A stretch of 11,644 nucleotides of DNA from Trachipleistophora hominis (lineage: Eukaryota; Microsporidia; Pleistophoridae): NCBI GenBank assembly GCA_000316135.1, contig JH993974.1, positions 52,807-64,450 on the forward strand. The letters are read 5' to 3'. Positions 1 through 7,296 of this stretch are shown piece after piece. The notes beneath the pieces were generated by a model that had not been told where the DNA came from, did not search any database, and worked only from the letters and a program-made list of their open reading frames with translations. The position numbers and the translations under genes are program-made. Positions within the stretch are counted from its first letter, which is position 1, and the number at the start of each line of letters is the position of its first letter.

Positions 1-46
1 TGCTGATCCCTTGTCAGATGAATAAATGGTATTTTTAAATGTTAAG

Positions 47-49
47 CCC
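47..49 (+). promoter_or_regulatory. CCC start-associated motif of the tail-anchored protein gene
   Basis: CCC abuts the ATG at 50. It is shorter than the ACCCCT seen at four other genes here, and it supports the ATG at 50 over the one at 26. Confidence 0.4.
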
Positions 50-619
50 ATGGAGGACTTAGAGGAAAAAATAAGAAGAAAACATCAGAATGATTATTTA
101 CCACAAGAAGTCGTTGATGAATATATAAGAGCAGCAATAAACCACGGTTTAATAGTGGAAGAAGATCTGAAACAACTGCCCAAACAAATTACATTTGAAG
201 GTTTGAAAGCTAAACTAGATGAATTCAGACATGATAATTTTTTCCATGGATCTTTTGAGTCAGTTGACGACAATGTTTTGTACAGTGTGAAAGAAAATCG
301 CTATAATACGATGGATTGTAATGACACGCCTCACTATATCAACCAGATTAAAAACAAAACAAATAATATCATGGGCAAGGAACAAACAATGTACCACAGC
401 TTCGATAACAAATGTAACCTTGAGAAAAAGGAACAGCGACTTAAAAACGTTTTGAATGCGTACTACGAGTATGAAATGATGAAGATGAATAGGTTTCGAG
501 ATGAGCAACGTAGAAAAAATCGTACAAATATCATAATAGGATCTTCCATTGCTTTTGGTCTATTTCTGACTGTATTAGTGTTGTTGCTCGATTTTCTTGA
601 GGTAAATAAACCGTATTAG
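50..619 (+). CDS. C-tail-anchored membrane protein, family unknown
   Basis: This 189-residue protein is not one I recognise. It is charged and mostly helix-prone through residue ~160. A single hydrophobic segment follows at ~161-183 (IIIGSSIAFGLFLTVLVLLL), preceded by a basic stretch (RRKNR, 154-158) and followed by only six residues. That layout is typical of tail-anchored proteins with the N-terminal part in the cytosol. Residues 126-158 are rich in K, E, R and M and could form an amphipathic or coiled helix next to the membrane, as in SNAREs, but I see no SNARE signature. An in-frame ATG lies at 26, just after a stop at 23-25. I chose the ATG at 50 because CCC (47-49) directly precedes it, matching the C-run before other starts here. 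The product could sit on ER, Golgi or outer mitosomal membrane; the sequence does not say which. Confidence 0.7.
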   Translation: MEDLEEKIRRKHQNDYLPQEVVDEYIRAAINHGLIVEEDLKQLPKQITFEGLKAKLDEFRHDNFFHGSFESVDDNVLYSVKENRYNTMDCNDTPHYINQIKNKTNNIMGKEQTMYHSFDNKCNLEKKEQRLKNVLNAYYEYEMMKMNRFRDEQRRKNRTNIIIGSSIAFGLFLTVLVLLLDFLEVNKPY

Positions 620-1242
620 ATAGTATTAAATGAACATAACGTATTACTGCGTATAATCCCAACCAATTATACGTATCCTATGTGTGTTAGGTTGTTATTG
701 CATATTTGTATGTTATAAAGTTGTAAATATACTTATTTTAATTGTACGCTCAAAAACAGGTTCTTCGTGTCAATACAGGCAGATCCTTCCCTCTCAAATA
801 ATTCCTTACATAGGAAAATTGCCGAGCTTTAAAAAATTTTACCGTGTTATATCAACAGCCTCATTTTTTTTCGACAATTTTTTTTTGAAAATTCATTTAA
901 TTAAATTCCTACTACACAACCATAACATTATAACGATTAACGTACCAACCACACAATACTTGCTTATCTTAATAATGTTATACTCTATAATTGCAGATAT
1001 AAGACAACTATACTATACTTTCCCCTTCAAGCCCATTAAAATGTACACATGTATTACTACCATCCATATTGAACGTATATATTGTAATTAACGTGATACT
1101 CTTGATAGACCATTATAACTGTAAATGTGTGGTTGTGTGAAGAGTTAATTAAATAGGCTTTAGTATAAAAATTATTAAATGTAAACTTAAAATGTGGTTT
1201 ATTACACGAGTACCTTTCATTTAGGCAATAAATAGAATGAAA

Positions 1243-1262
1243 TATTATGATTAGTCATAATA
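1243..1262. repeat. Perfect 8-bp-stem hairpin
   Basis: TATTATGA, a TTAG loop, then TCATAATA. It overlaps the left 15-bp direct repeat beside 44-bp repeat copy A, so it may belong to that insertion site. Confidence 0.5.
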
Positions 1263-1270
1263 TAGTAATA
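1256..1270. repeat. Left 15-bp direct repeat flanking 44-bp repeat copy A
   Basis: CATAATATAGTAATA, identical to 1311-1325. The two copies bracket copy A and overlap its ends by 3 and 1 bases. They resemble a target-site duplication. Confidence 0.6.
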
Positions 1271-1311
1271 TATTAATTAAAGATTGACTTCTTATGACAG
1301 ACAAGTCTTAC
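1268..1311 (-). repeat. 44-bp dispersed repeat, copy A
   Basis: Read on the minus strand it begins GTAAGACTTGTC and ends ATCTTTAATTAATATAT. It aligns without gaps to 4401-4444 (39/44 identical) and 7253-7296 (37/44). It codes for nothing evident. In RNA form GACTT and AAGTC could pair around a 12-base loop. Confidence 0.8.
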
Positions 1312-1325
1312 ATAATATAGTAATA
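1311..1325. repeat. Right 15-bp direct repeat flanking 44-bp repeat copy A
   Basis: Second exact copy of CATAATATAGTAATA. The identity ends at the next base on each side. Confidence 0.6.
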
Positions 1326-1590
1326 ATTTGTGCTGTTATGTTACATAAGGATTGTTATAATAGTAAATGTCTAATTATTACTTAACTATCTACCAAGAAT
1401 GAAAATATAAAACAGTACAAGTTTATTCAGCACTAAAACGTAAATAAACGCTTTCATTTCGAACTACACGTGGCAAACCTAATGGAACAGTCGTTGTTTA
1501 ATCACTCAACGGTTAATTGTAAGCAGCGATCTAGAACATCTTTAAAGACGTATAACCATGTAAATAAACATTTTATTGGTGTACAAGCTG

Positions 1591-2769
1591 TTAAGCCTGA
1601 GTGAAACTCTCCTCTCTTACTATCAAAGATAGCTCATTAATCATTTTCAATACTTCATTCTTAGTTAAAATGCTCTTCTGGTAAAAAAGTATAAGAATCT
1701 CTAAAATATCTTTAGTATCGTTCAGAATAACGGTAAACTCCTTAACCAAATCATATTTTCTGGGCAGCACGCCCACAGATTTCTTGTATATTATGAAATC
1801 GTTCCACATCTTCATCAATCTCAACTTTCTTTCATTCGTGTCAATTATCTCTCCTATCCGTTTTGCTGAAAAATAGCGAAACTCCCCTGCATTGTAATCA
1901 TTTCTAATGTCAAATTCTGCATTCCTGTACAGCATGGAAACAAAAGATCCTTTAGGTACATCAGAACGCTCTGCTTTTCGTTTGTTTCTGAAAGCAAACG
2001 TTTCTTTCACCTTGTACAGCAGATCCACCCTCTTAATCACGAGAATGTTCTGGTCAACTTCTCTTTTTATTGACGACTTGTAATAAACGTGCATCGTATT
2101 AACGTGGTCGTTTAGACTGTTGAATGAAGAAAAGTTTTTGAAACAAAAGATGCACATGTTCTGGTCAAGCACGTACCGTTCGCCGAGCAATTCAATGTGA
2201 CACATTTCTGAATCGTTTTGTTCTTTTAAAGAGTTCCAGTTATAGTGTAAGTTGTTTGTTTTGTTTTTGGTTTTCACGTTTATGACCTTTATCTCCACGG
2301 AGTACACAGGCTCATTCATAATTTTGAAAAAGGAATGTTTGTCGAACAGCCGTATTTCATATAAAAGCAGCTTTCCCTTCCTTGTTGTATGACAGCCGCT
2401 AAAACTGCAATAAAACAGCCTAATAATTTCTTTATACTGTGATAGAATATATAATACGGTCGTATCATAGCAGTTAAATGTGACTATTCGTGTTTCTTTA
2501 AAGTTGGAGATCTTCCTGCCGTCCATTTTCAGGTGCATTTCGATGTTGTTGTACCGCTTGTGCATGTTTTCTTGATATCCTCTGATGTACAAGTTTTCAA
2601 AGGTCTCTATATCGGCGTTCAAAGGAACTAACTCAATTAGATATACGAATGAACAGACACGATCACCGATGTAATTGTGTTTGACAGTGTTTTTATTCAA
2701 TTTTGTGCATGATCTTTCTAAAAAAGGCGGTGAGATACCTATACAGTGTTCAACTACGTACTTGTCCAT
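1591..2769 (-). CDS. SUZ12: SUZ12-like Polycomb protein (C2H2 finger plus VEFS box)
   Basis: SUZ12/EMF2-family proteins are core subunits of PRC2, which trimethylates histone H3 lysine 27. This 392-residue protein has the family's order of parts. A C2H2 finger (C206, C209, H222, H227; spacing 2-12-4) is followed by a basic linker and a C-terminal VEFS-like box (~282-385). The box core has D310, E313 and MKMWNDF around W322-N323, matching the acid-rich lead and (L/M)xLWN core of SUZ12 and EMF2. The N-terminal 200 residues are divergent, with several C/H residues. The protein is about half the length of animal SUZ12. The reading frame also continues through a GTG at 2772, but the ATG at 2769 has a C-run 5 nt upstream and is the likely start. 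AATAAA lies just past the stop (minus strand, 1572-1577). The family call is firm; PRC2 function is inferred. Confidence 0.8.
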   Translation of the reverse strand: MDKYVVEHCIGISPPFLERSCTKLNKNTVKHNYIGDRVCSFVYLIELVPLNADIETFENLYIRGYQENMHKRYNNIEMHLKMDGRKISNFKETRIVTFNCYDTTVLYILSQYKEIIRLFYCSFSGCHTTRKGKLLLYEIRLFDKHSFFKIMNEPVYSVEIKVINVKTKNKTNNLHYNWNSLKEQNDSEMCHIELLGERYVLDQNMCIFCFKNFSSFNSLNDHVNTMHVYYKSSIKREVDQNILVIKRVDLLYKVKETFAFRNKRKAERSDVPKGSFVSMLYRNAEFDIRNDYNAGEFRYFSAKRIGEIIDTNERKLRLMKMWNDFIIYKKSVGVLPRKYDLVKEFTVILNDTKDILEILILFYQKSILTKNEVLKMINELSLIVREESFTQA

Positions 2770-2773
2770 CACG

Positions 2774-2780
2774 AGGGGGT
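2774..2780 (-). promoter_or_regulatory. ACCCCCT start-associated motif of the SUZ12-like gene
   Basis: On the minus strand ACCCCCT lies with its last C 5 nt before the ATG at 2769. It belongs to the shared C-run motif of this window and supports the ATG over the in-frame GTG. Confidence 0.6.
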
Positions 2781-3316
2781 AATAATAAAGGCTGAGAACT
2801 TGAAAAATGTTTACGGCATACTTTGACCACGTGCATTTGATTAAATCATAGGAATGACTTTAGAATGCCTGTCACCAATCAAAAATCATCTTAATATTTA
2901 TTTTTAAAAGTGTCCAGCTCATATCTAAAATCACAAGAATTCGTCTTACTAACGAAGTATTCTAAAGATTCTTCTCTAACCAAATAGTTTATTTAATACG
3001 CGAATTTGTACGTTACAAATCATCATATTATAATTATCATTTCATTTTATTTTGCGGTAAATATTAAAAATTTAATATCAGTGTTTTAAACGTGGAAAAC
3101 GCGTGTTTATAAAAACAATAACATATAGAAAGTTAAAATTCTTGAATTAAGGACTATAAAATGGCGTTTAACAACAGCAATAATTACCATGTAATGTAGC
3201 GAATGCAAAAAGAACTATGATTTACATTTACATATTACTAAGTATATGTAGCCGTGTTCAAATGGTGTAAGTTGTTATTATCATTTTATCATATAATTAC
3301 TATCATTACTGATCAC

Positions 3317-3341
3317 AGTGTTGTAGTGTATCTACAATGCT
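3317..3341. repeat. Imperfect 10-bp-stem hairpin
   Basis: AGTGTTGTAG, loop TGTAT, CTACAATGCT. Six inner pairs are perfect and the outer four include two G-U wobbles when read as RNA. No gene is near it; the role is unknown. Confidence 0.4.
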
Positions 3342-3847
3342 ATGATTATCGCGTTAAATAGTAAAGAAATACACGGACATACTGCATGAAGCATCTATAA
3401 AGATTTACTTATGACTGCATCATTAATAAAAGACCAACAGGTTAATTTACCGGTTCATAAAAATAAATTACTTGGCTCATTAGATTGATTTTTTATTTTC
3501 CAGTCCTGGTTAAAATTCGAAATAACAACATTTATATTACATTCCTGTTCATTTATCAACTATAACGGAAGAATATTATTTGGTAAAGCTGGCAGCTAAC
3601 ACGTTTATCTAACACTTTTCATTGATTATGTCATTAAACATTCCTTCTACCAGAAGTAAAACAGCTCTGAGGCTAGGCAATGACAGTAATGAAGAGTATT
3701 ATAAAGTATAGATTGATAATTATAACGTATTTTTGATGTAGATATTATTAACAAGATACAACTGGATGTAGCACAGCCTTACACGCTAAATAGGAGATAT
3801 AAACCAGGTAATTAACTACAAACAATTTGTATAATTTTGCATTATAT

Positions 3848-3924
3848 TGTTGGCCCGGTGCCAACCTCCTCTATTTAATCACTTAAATAAATAACCTTAT
3901 GTTGCAACATGTATCGGCCCAACA
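3848..3924 (+). repeat. 77-bp inverted-repeat element, copy 1 (MITE-like)
   Basis: It begins TGTTGGCCC and ends GGCCCAACA, giving terminal inverted repeats with one internal mismatch. The reverse complement of 8571-8648 matches it at about 73 of 78 positions (four substitutions, one 1-base indel). Inside are a hairpin (GTTGGC, 5-base loop, GCCAAC) and the perfect palindrome ATGTTGCAACAT. One base outside each end lies a TA (3845-3846 and 3926-3927). It has no coding capacity, so a non-autonomous transposon remnant is the simplest reading. Confidence 0.75.
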
Positions 3925-4400
3925 ATAATGAATACTTAAAGAACAACTCACTTCGCTGGCAATATAATAGTTTTTATTTATAGTACCTGAAAAATTAAAG
4001 CTTATTGGACGATGAGCACGTCATATTAAGGTCCACTAACTCATAATTACAGAGTAAAATGATATGTCACTTATTGATGTACTGATCACAAAGATAATCT
4101 TTTATTTAATTATAAACTTTTAATTTTACGAATTATTTTAGACCACGGTGTTATTTTTGATGTTTTCTAACGCGTAGGCATCGATTACACATAAGAATTA
4201 TGCTTGATACGGAAGAATTAACAGCATTGCATTCAATTACAACCGTTTGAACACTTCGATTGCGAAATAATAAACGATATTTACGTCAACCATAAGTTGT
4301 TAATAATCGTTCTATAACAGCTCGTATAAAATATTAAAAGTGTTTGTAACGCTAGAATCACCGATGTTGATCTATTCCTTGTTATAAATCATTACTTTAT

Positions 4401-4444
4401 GTAAGATTTGTCTATCACAAGGAGTCGATCTTTAATTAATATAT
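4401..4444 (+). repeat. 44-bp dispersed repeat, copy B
   Basis: Begins GTAAGATTTGTC and ends ATCTTTAATTAATATAT. It differs from copy A at 5 of 44 sites, all transitions. Unlike copies A and C it has no clear flanking direct repeat, which may mean it is older. Its possible stem (GATTT with GAGTC) survives through G-U pairs. Confidence 0.75.
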
Positions 4445-5017
4445 AATATGTGATAAAAATAAAATTGGCCGGGAAATACTTAACACATGATACATCACGT
4501 AAATAATCTTTACTGCTTATTATAACATCAAACACTAAAATATCTAAATCTTACACCTATATCAGCATTTATATCACCATAGTGTGTGCAGTTAATTTAA
4601 AAGAGGCGTCCTTTTATCATTTCGCCGACTTTGTCGTAAATATCATTTTTTTGCTTTACAGTTCGTTTAATTAACACCTCACATTTCCTCACTCACCAAA
4701 CAAACTTTATCGTAAACCACATATTGCACAATTTCTATTTTTGCCAATTTATCGTGGCTTATTCTACTAAAAATACGCTTTACGTACCAGTTACTCCCTT
4801 TTTAACGCTCCTAATTCGAACAAATTAATAATAATTGAGTGAATCAGTCTTAAAAGTTTATAAAACTGTTTTAAACAGCAAAGATCGGTAACTAACAAAC
4901 CGTTAATGATTTTAAAGTGATAATCAGTACATTATAAACGGCGTATAAACCTAAAAGCATGTATACTGTGATATTGACGTGCAAAAGAACGTTAAAACCA
5001 TTTAATACCTCCCATTG

Positions 5018-5084
5018 AACAAAAATTCTCAACAATAAGACACGTTATATTTGGAGGACACACTACAGAGCAGCCATAAAATTG
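5018..5084 (+). repeat. Diverged dispersed repeat, copy 1
   Basis: Shares the exact 14-mer ACGTTATATTTGGA (5042-5055) with 7064-7077. Weaker gapped matches follow (GGA, AGAGCAG, TAAAATTG), and a similar A-run plus TCTCA stretch precedes. It lies just past the 3' end of the cap-binding gene. Confidence 0.4.
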
Positions 5085-5124
5085 AATGATGGTTATATCG
5101 CACGGTCTGTAGTGATATATAACA

Positions 5125-5706
5125 TTAACGCCTCCTACGCTTACCTTCGTCGTAGTATTGTCCACGACCTTCCTCATCGGCCTTTCTCTTACGCTCTTCA
5201 AAAGGCTCTGCATTTTTTACGTTCCTGGCATGTGGTCTTTGTCTTAAATCGTCCGGTCCTCTTTTTACACTGTCATAGTACCGCCCATTTCCTGTTCTTA
5301 CTCGTCCTCTTTTTCTCATGTCAGCCTTGAAACTACCACCAGCAAATCCTCGTCCCCACTGTCTTCCCTCTGTAAATCCGTAATCCATATCTACCCACAC
5401 ACTTCTTCCGTCTATCATCATATTTGCACTTGCCACGCATGCCTTGCGACAGTCAACATGGTTGTAAAATTCTACAAAGGCGAATCCACAAAATAACAGG
5501 TTATTTCTGTTCAGGCCCATTATTATACGGCGTATTGGCAAATCCGCAAAAACTGTCCAAAGACGCTCTTCTGTGGTGGAAAGCGGCAAGTTTCCGATGT
5601 AAAGTGTACATGTTGTTGATAAAAGCTTCTCGTACTGCTCGTCAGTACCTGAGAATGTCCTGTCTCTGTACGCTTTTTTTGATGGCTGTGGGAAATATTG
5701 CTGCAT
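5125..5706 (-). CDS. NCBP2: Nuclear cap-binding protein subunit 2 (CBP20)
   Basis: CBP20 binds the m7G cap of nascent Pol II transcripts through its RRM, as a dimer with CBP80, and acts in splicing, 3' processing and mRNA export. This 193-residue protein has the family layout: the N-terminal YRDRTFSGT (13-21), RNP2 LYIGNL (35-40), RIIMGLNR (60-67), RNP1 CGFAFVEF (73-80), then DYGFTEGRQWGRG (108-120). Cap-stacking tyrosines Y13 and Y36 and the RNP1 aromatics F75 and F77 are present. The usual R of IIRTDWD is W104, and its W is M107. The C-terminus extends as an R/G- and K/R-rich tail ending KRRRR, a likely nuclear signal or RNA contact. The ATG has ACCCCT just upstream. GC is higher than in its surroundings. 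It is divergent from the EF-hand gene. Confidence 0.95.
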   Translation of the reverse strand: MQQYFPQPSKKAYRDRTFSGTDEQYEKLLSTTCTLYIGNLPLSTTEERLWTVFADLPIRRIIMGLNRNNLLFCGFAFVEFYNHVDCRKACVASANMMIDGRSVWVDMDYGFTEGRQWGRGFAGGSFKADMRKRGRVRTGNGRYYDSVKRGPDDLRQRPHARNVKNAEPFEERKRKADEEGRGQYYDEGKRRRR

Positions 5707-5707
5707 T

Positions 5708-5713
5708 AGGGGT
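5708..5713 (-). promoter_or_regulatory. ACCCCT start-associated motif of the CBP20 gene
   Basis: On the minus strand ACCCCT ends one base before the ATG at 5706, and the C-run is 2 nt from the ATG. Same hexamer as at 6271-6276 and 10626-10631. Confidence 0.6.
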
Positions 5714-5769
5714 CAGTGATACGGCGGAATAAGACGGTCAAGTGTGCGGGTAACAACGCTTAAAAAAAG

Positions 5770-5779
5770 ACACGTAGAG
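5770..5779 (-). promoter_or_regulatory. CTCTACGTGT element upstream of CBP20
   Basis: On the minus strand this reads CTCTACGTGT, about 64 nt upstream of the CBP20 ATG. The same 10-mer occurs in the sense direction upstream of the divergent EF-hand gene (6067-6076). It could be a shared activator site. Confidence 0.35.
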
Positions 5780-6066
5780 TAATTAAAGAGAGAGAATGGT
5801 TAACTCGTTCTAACACGAAGTCACAAATTACAGTATGAATATGGAACTTGAGACCAGCAGTACGTTCCTATACTTAAATATTATCATTTTATGTTTCATA
5901 ATGTGTTAATTTACTGCAAATCTTTGGAAAGATTAGGCAACAACGATTTACTTGAAATTATGTGATGGTGTTATGAAAATGAGGAATAAATAATTACAGA
6001 ACGATCAAACTGTTTTATGAATTAAAGGACTGTGGTCATAATCAGCACCAGCGGACTAGAAAGCGT

Positions 6067-6076
6067 CTCTACGTGT
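6067..6076 (+). promoter_or_regulatory. CTCTACGTGT element upstream of the EF-hand gene
   Basis: Exact match to the element before CBP20, in the sense direction. It lies 18 nt before the ATG of the possible upstream exon and about 200 nt before the preferred ATG at 6279, which slightly favours a transcript starting upstream of 6094. Confidence 0.35.
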
Positions 6077-6166
6077 GATATGAGATAGTGAAAATGAAGA
6101 AGGCACTTTTTAAGGAAATCGTTAAAATTGTGCTTGAACGCCTTAAATCATCCGTATTTTATCAAC

Positions 6167-6222
6167 GTATGTAACATCAAACATTTAATTACAATTTTTA
6201 AACTGTTATTTTCTTCTCACAG
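6167..6222 (+). other. Possible 56-bp spliceosomal intron
   Basis: Starts GTATGT and ends TTTTCTTCTCACAG, with a pyrimidine-rich 3' end and a possible branch region around TTTAATTACA. An upstream frame beginning with ATG at 6094 has 24 codons plus one base. Joined at these borders it runs in frame into the EF-hand frame, giving 159 residues in all. Against it, the ACCCCT motif at 6271-6276 marks an internal ATG as the start. Confidence 0.35.
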
Positions 6223-6270
6223 CAATTAAAATGTTACGCATCCAATACCAAATTTTCACCATTTCTGGTC

Positions 6271-6276
6271 ACCCCT
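6271..6276 (+). promoter_or_regulatory. ACCCCT start-associated motif of the EF-hand gene
   Basis: ACCCCT then CA then the ATG at 6279. It supports 6279 as the start, rather than the in-frame ATG at 6231. Confidence 0.6.
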
Positions 6277-6278
6277 CA

Positions 6279-6629
6279 ATGTCTGACAAAGAAATTGATG
6301 AGAAGTTTAAGCTCTTTGATTTTGGCGAAAAAGGGTACTTAACACCCGAAGAGTACAAGGCATTCTGTTATTCAATGCTTAAACGTCCAAAAAAAATAAA
6401 AAGCAACCAAATACACAGGAATGATATAGCAGATATATGCAATGAACCAAAAGATTATACAGGATATTTCGAGTTTTTATCCGATAATGGTAAATATATC
6501 ACGTATGATACAATGAAAAAGGCTTTGGCCAAGCTTAATATAACAGATGATGATATTAGAGAGATGATAACATATTTTAATGAACAAGGAGTGTTAAGCT
6601 ACAACGAATTCGTAAAAATATTTGAATAG
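6279..6629 (+). CDS. Divergent EF-hand protein, centrin/calmodulin-like
   Basis: From the ATG at 6279 this is a 116-residue EF-hand protein. EIDEKFKLFD followed by a loop at 14-25 (D14, G16, K18, G19, L21, E25) is the first EF-hand. Two more pseudo-loops are centred on GKYIT (71-75) and NEQGVLSYNEF (101-111). The latter pair is joined by a helix-loop segment (ALAKLNITDDDIREMITYF) much like the C-lobe of centrin/Cdc31. No loop has the full set of acidic calcium ligands, so classical calcium binding is doubtful. One hand seems lost relative to four-handed relatives. It could be a spindle-pole centrin, a myosin light chain or a calmodulin relative. A longer 159-residue spliced form is possible. 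AATAAA follows at 6666-6671, and a small GTGCAC-centred palindrome lies just after the stop. Confidence 0.8.
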   Translation: MSDKEIDEKFKLFDFGEKGYLTPEEYKAFCYSMLKRPKKIKSNQIHRNDIADICNEPKDYTGYFEFLSDNGKYITYDTMKKALAKLNITDDDIREMITYFNEQGVLSYNEFVKIFE

Positions 6630-7034
6630 CAACTGTGCACGGTTGTTTATTTGATTACCAGTATGAATAAAATTATGTATTTGTTATAATTTGTGTTTGT
6701 ATGCAAAGATCTGATCTAAGGTAAAAAAGAAATAAAAATATTAAACTTGTACTATTTGTCATTGTGAGAGTATTTAAGTTAATCGTTGAGGATAGGCGTC
6801 ATCCTAAAAAATGTATATTTTCATATTATGATTTCTCCTCCACTATAAATGTGATTTGATAAACATTCAAGTATATTTTCTATCGTATCATGCACCGATG
6901 GTACGGAACATAGTACAAATATTGTTTTGGTTATCGTACGAATCTTTTTTTATACTAAAAGTAGTTTAATTATCATCTTCATACACATTACCTAATCAAA
7001 GTCACTCTTCTAGTCCATCGTATGAATTCTCATT

Positions 7035-7096
7035 CACAAAAAAATCTGAGATTTGTTGGGAGAACGTTATATTTGGAAGAAGAGCAGTTAAAATTG
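7035..7096 (+). repeat. Diverged dispersed repeat, copy 2
   Basis: Carries ACGTTATATTTGGA (7064-7077) exactly as at 5042-5055, followed by AAGAAGAGCAGTTAAAATTG, which aligns with the other copy through a gap. Confidence 0.4.
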
Positions 7097-7241
7097 TTTT
7101 TTATTTTAGATCGTTTTATTTATAAACATTCTGTTAATAATCACCGTCTTTTATGTTATATAAGTTGCTTAAAGGATGTTTATCTAATGTTAGTATGAAG
7201 TAATAATTTAAATCTACCAGTTCCGTTGTATTTTTTGCTTG

Positions 7242-7252
7242 ATTTATATTTT
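7242..7252. repeat. Left 11-bp direct repeat flanking 44-bp repeat copy C
   Basis: ATTTATATTTT, identical to 7295-7305, ending exactly at the first base of copy C. It is unrelated in sequence to the 15-bp repeats around copy A. Low complexity limits its weight. Confidence 0.5.
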
Positions 7253-7296
7253 GTAAGACTTGTCCGTTATAATTGGTCTATCTTTAATTGATATAT
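7253..7296 (+). repeat. 44-bp dispersed repeat, copy C
   Basis: Begins GTAAGACTTGTC and ends ATCTTTAATTGATATAT. It aligns without gaps to copies A and B, 7 differences from A. After the right-hand flank it also shares TAATATTTCATT with sequence beyond copy A, so homology may extend past the core. Confidence 0.75.

Larger units (their letters stand above)
620..1590. other. AT-rich intergenic region with a flanked 44-bp repeat
   Basis: I see no convincing gene here. The longest open frame (about 684-1091, +) starts on GTG, has no early ATG and no C-run motif, and is biased toward I, L, Y and F as expected of AT-rich non-coding DNA. The right part holds a perfect 8-bp hairpin (1243-1262), a 15-bp direct repeat (1256-1270 and 1311-1325) and the 44-bp repeat between them. 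AATAAA on the minus strand (1572-1577) is a likely poly(A) signal of the SUZ12-like gene. Confidence 0.6.
2770..5124. other. Large AT-rich gene-free region
   Basis: Over 2.3 kb carries no believable gene on either strand: I saw no long ATG-initiated frame and no C-run next to an ATG. It contains the 77-bp repeat copy 1 (3848-3924), the 44-bp repeat copy B (4401-4444), a long hairpin (3317-3341) and a half-decayed repeat near the CBP20 3' end (5018-5084). CACGTG at 2828-2833 lies 59 nt upstream of the SUZ12-like ATG. I found no tRNA or rRNA. Confidence 0.6.
5707..6278. other. Divergent intergenic region between CBP20 and the EF-hand gene
   Basis: Serves as the upstream region of both genes. 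A 10-bp element lies upstream of each in the same sense (CTCTACGTGT). It also holds a 26-codon open frame (6094-6174) that overlaps a possible first exon and intron of the EF-hand gene. Nothing else is evident. Confidence 0.55.

Noticed and set aside
2..25. Seven codons and a TAA that could end a gene to the left (reads ADPLSDE)
   Set aside because: Too short to support; only possible if the left-hand sequence continues the frame.
260..508. 82-codon minus-strand frame
   Set aside because: Antisense to the tail-anchored protein gene; hydrophobic content mirrors the charged codons of the real strand.
684..1091. 135-codon open frame on the plus strand
   Set aside because: It starts on GTG, has no ATG in its first hundred codons and no C-run signal, is full of I, L, Y and F as expected from AT-rich DNA, and resembles no family.
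1018..1091. CCCCT followed by an ATG at 1041 as a small gene
   Set aside because: The ATG is about 16 nt away from the motif and the frame is only 16 codons.
4992..5213. 73-codon minus-strand frame overlapping the CBP20 tail
   Set aside because: Overlaps the conserved gene in another frame, with no start motif and no recognisable content.
5082..5330. Plus-strand frame antisense to the 3' end of CBP20
   Set aside because: Shadow of the clearly conserved minus-strand gene.
5424..5732. Plus-strand frame antisense to the 5' end of CBP20
   Set aside because: Shadow of the RRM-coding strand; no start signal.
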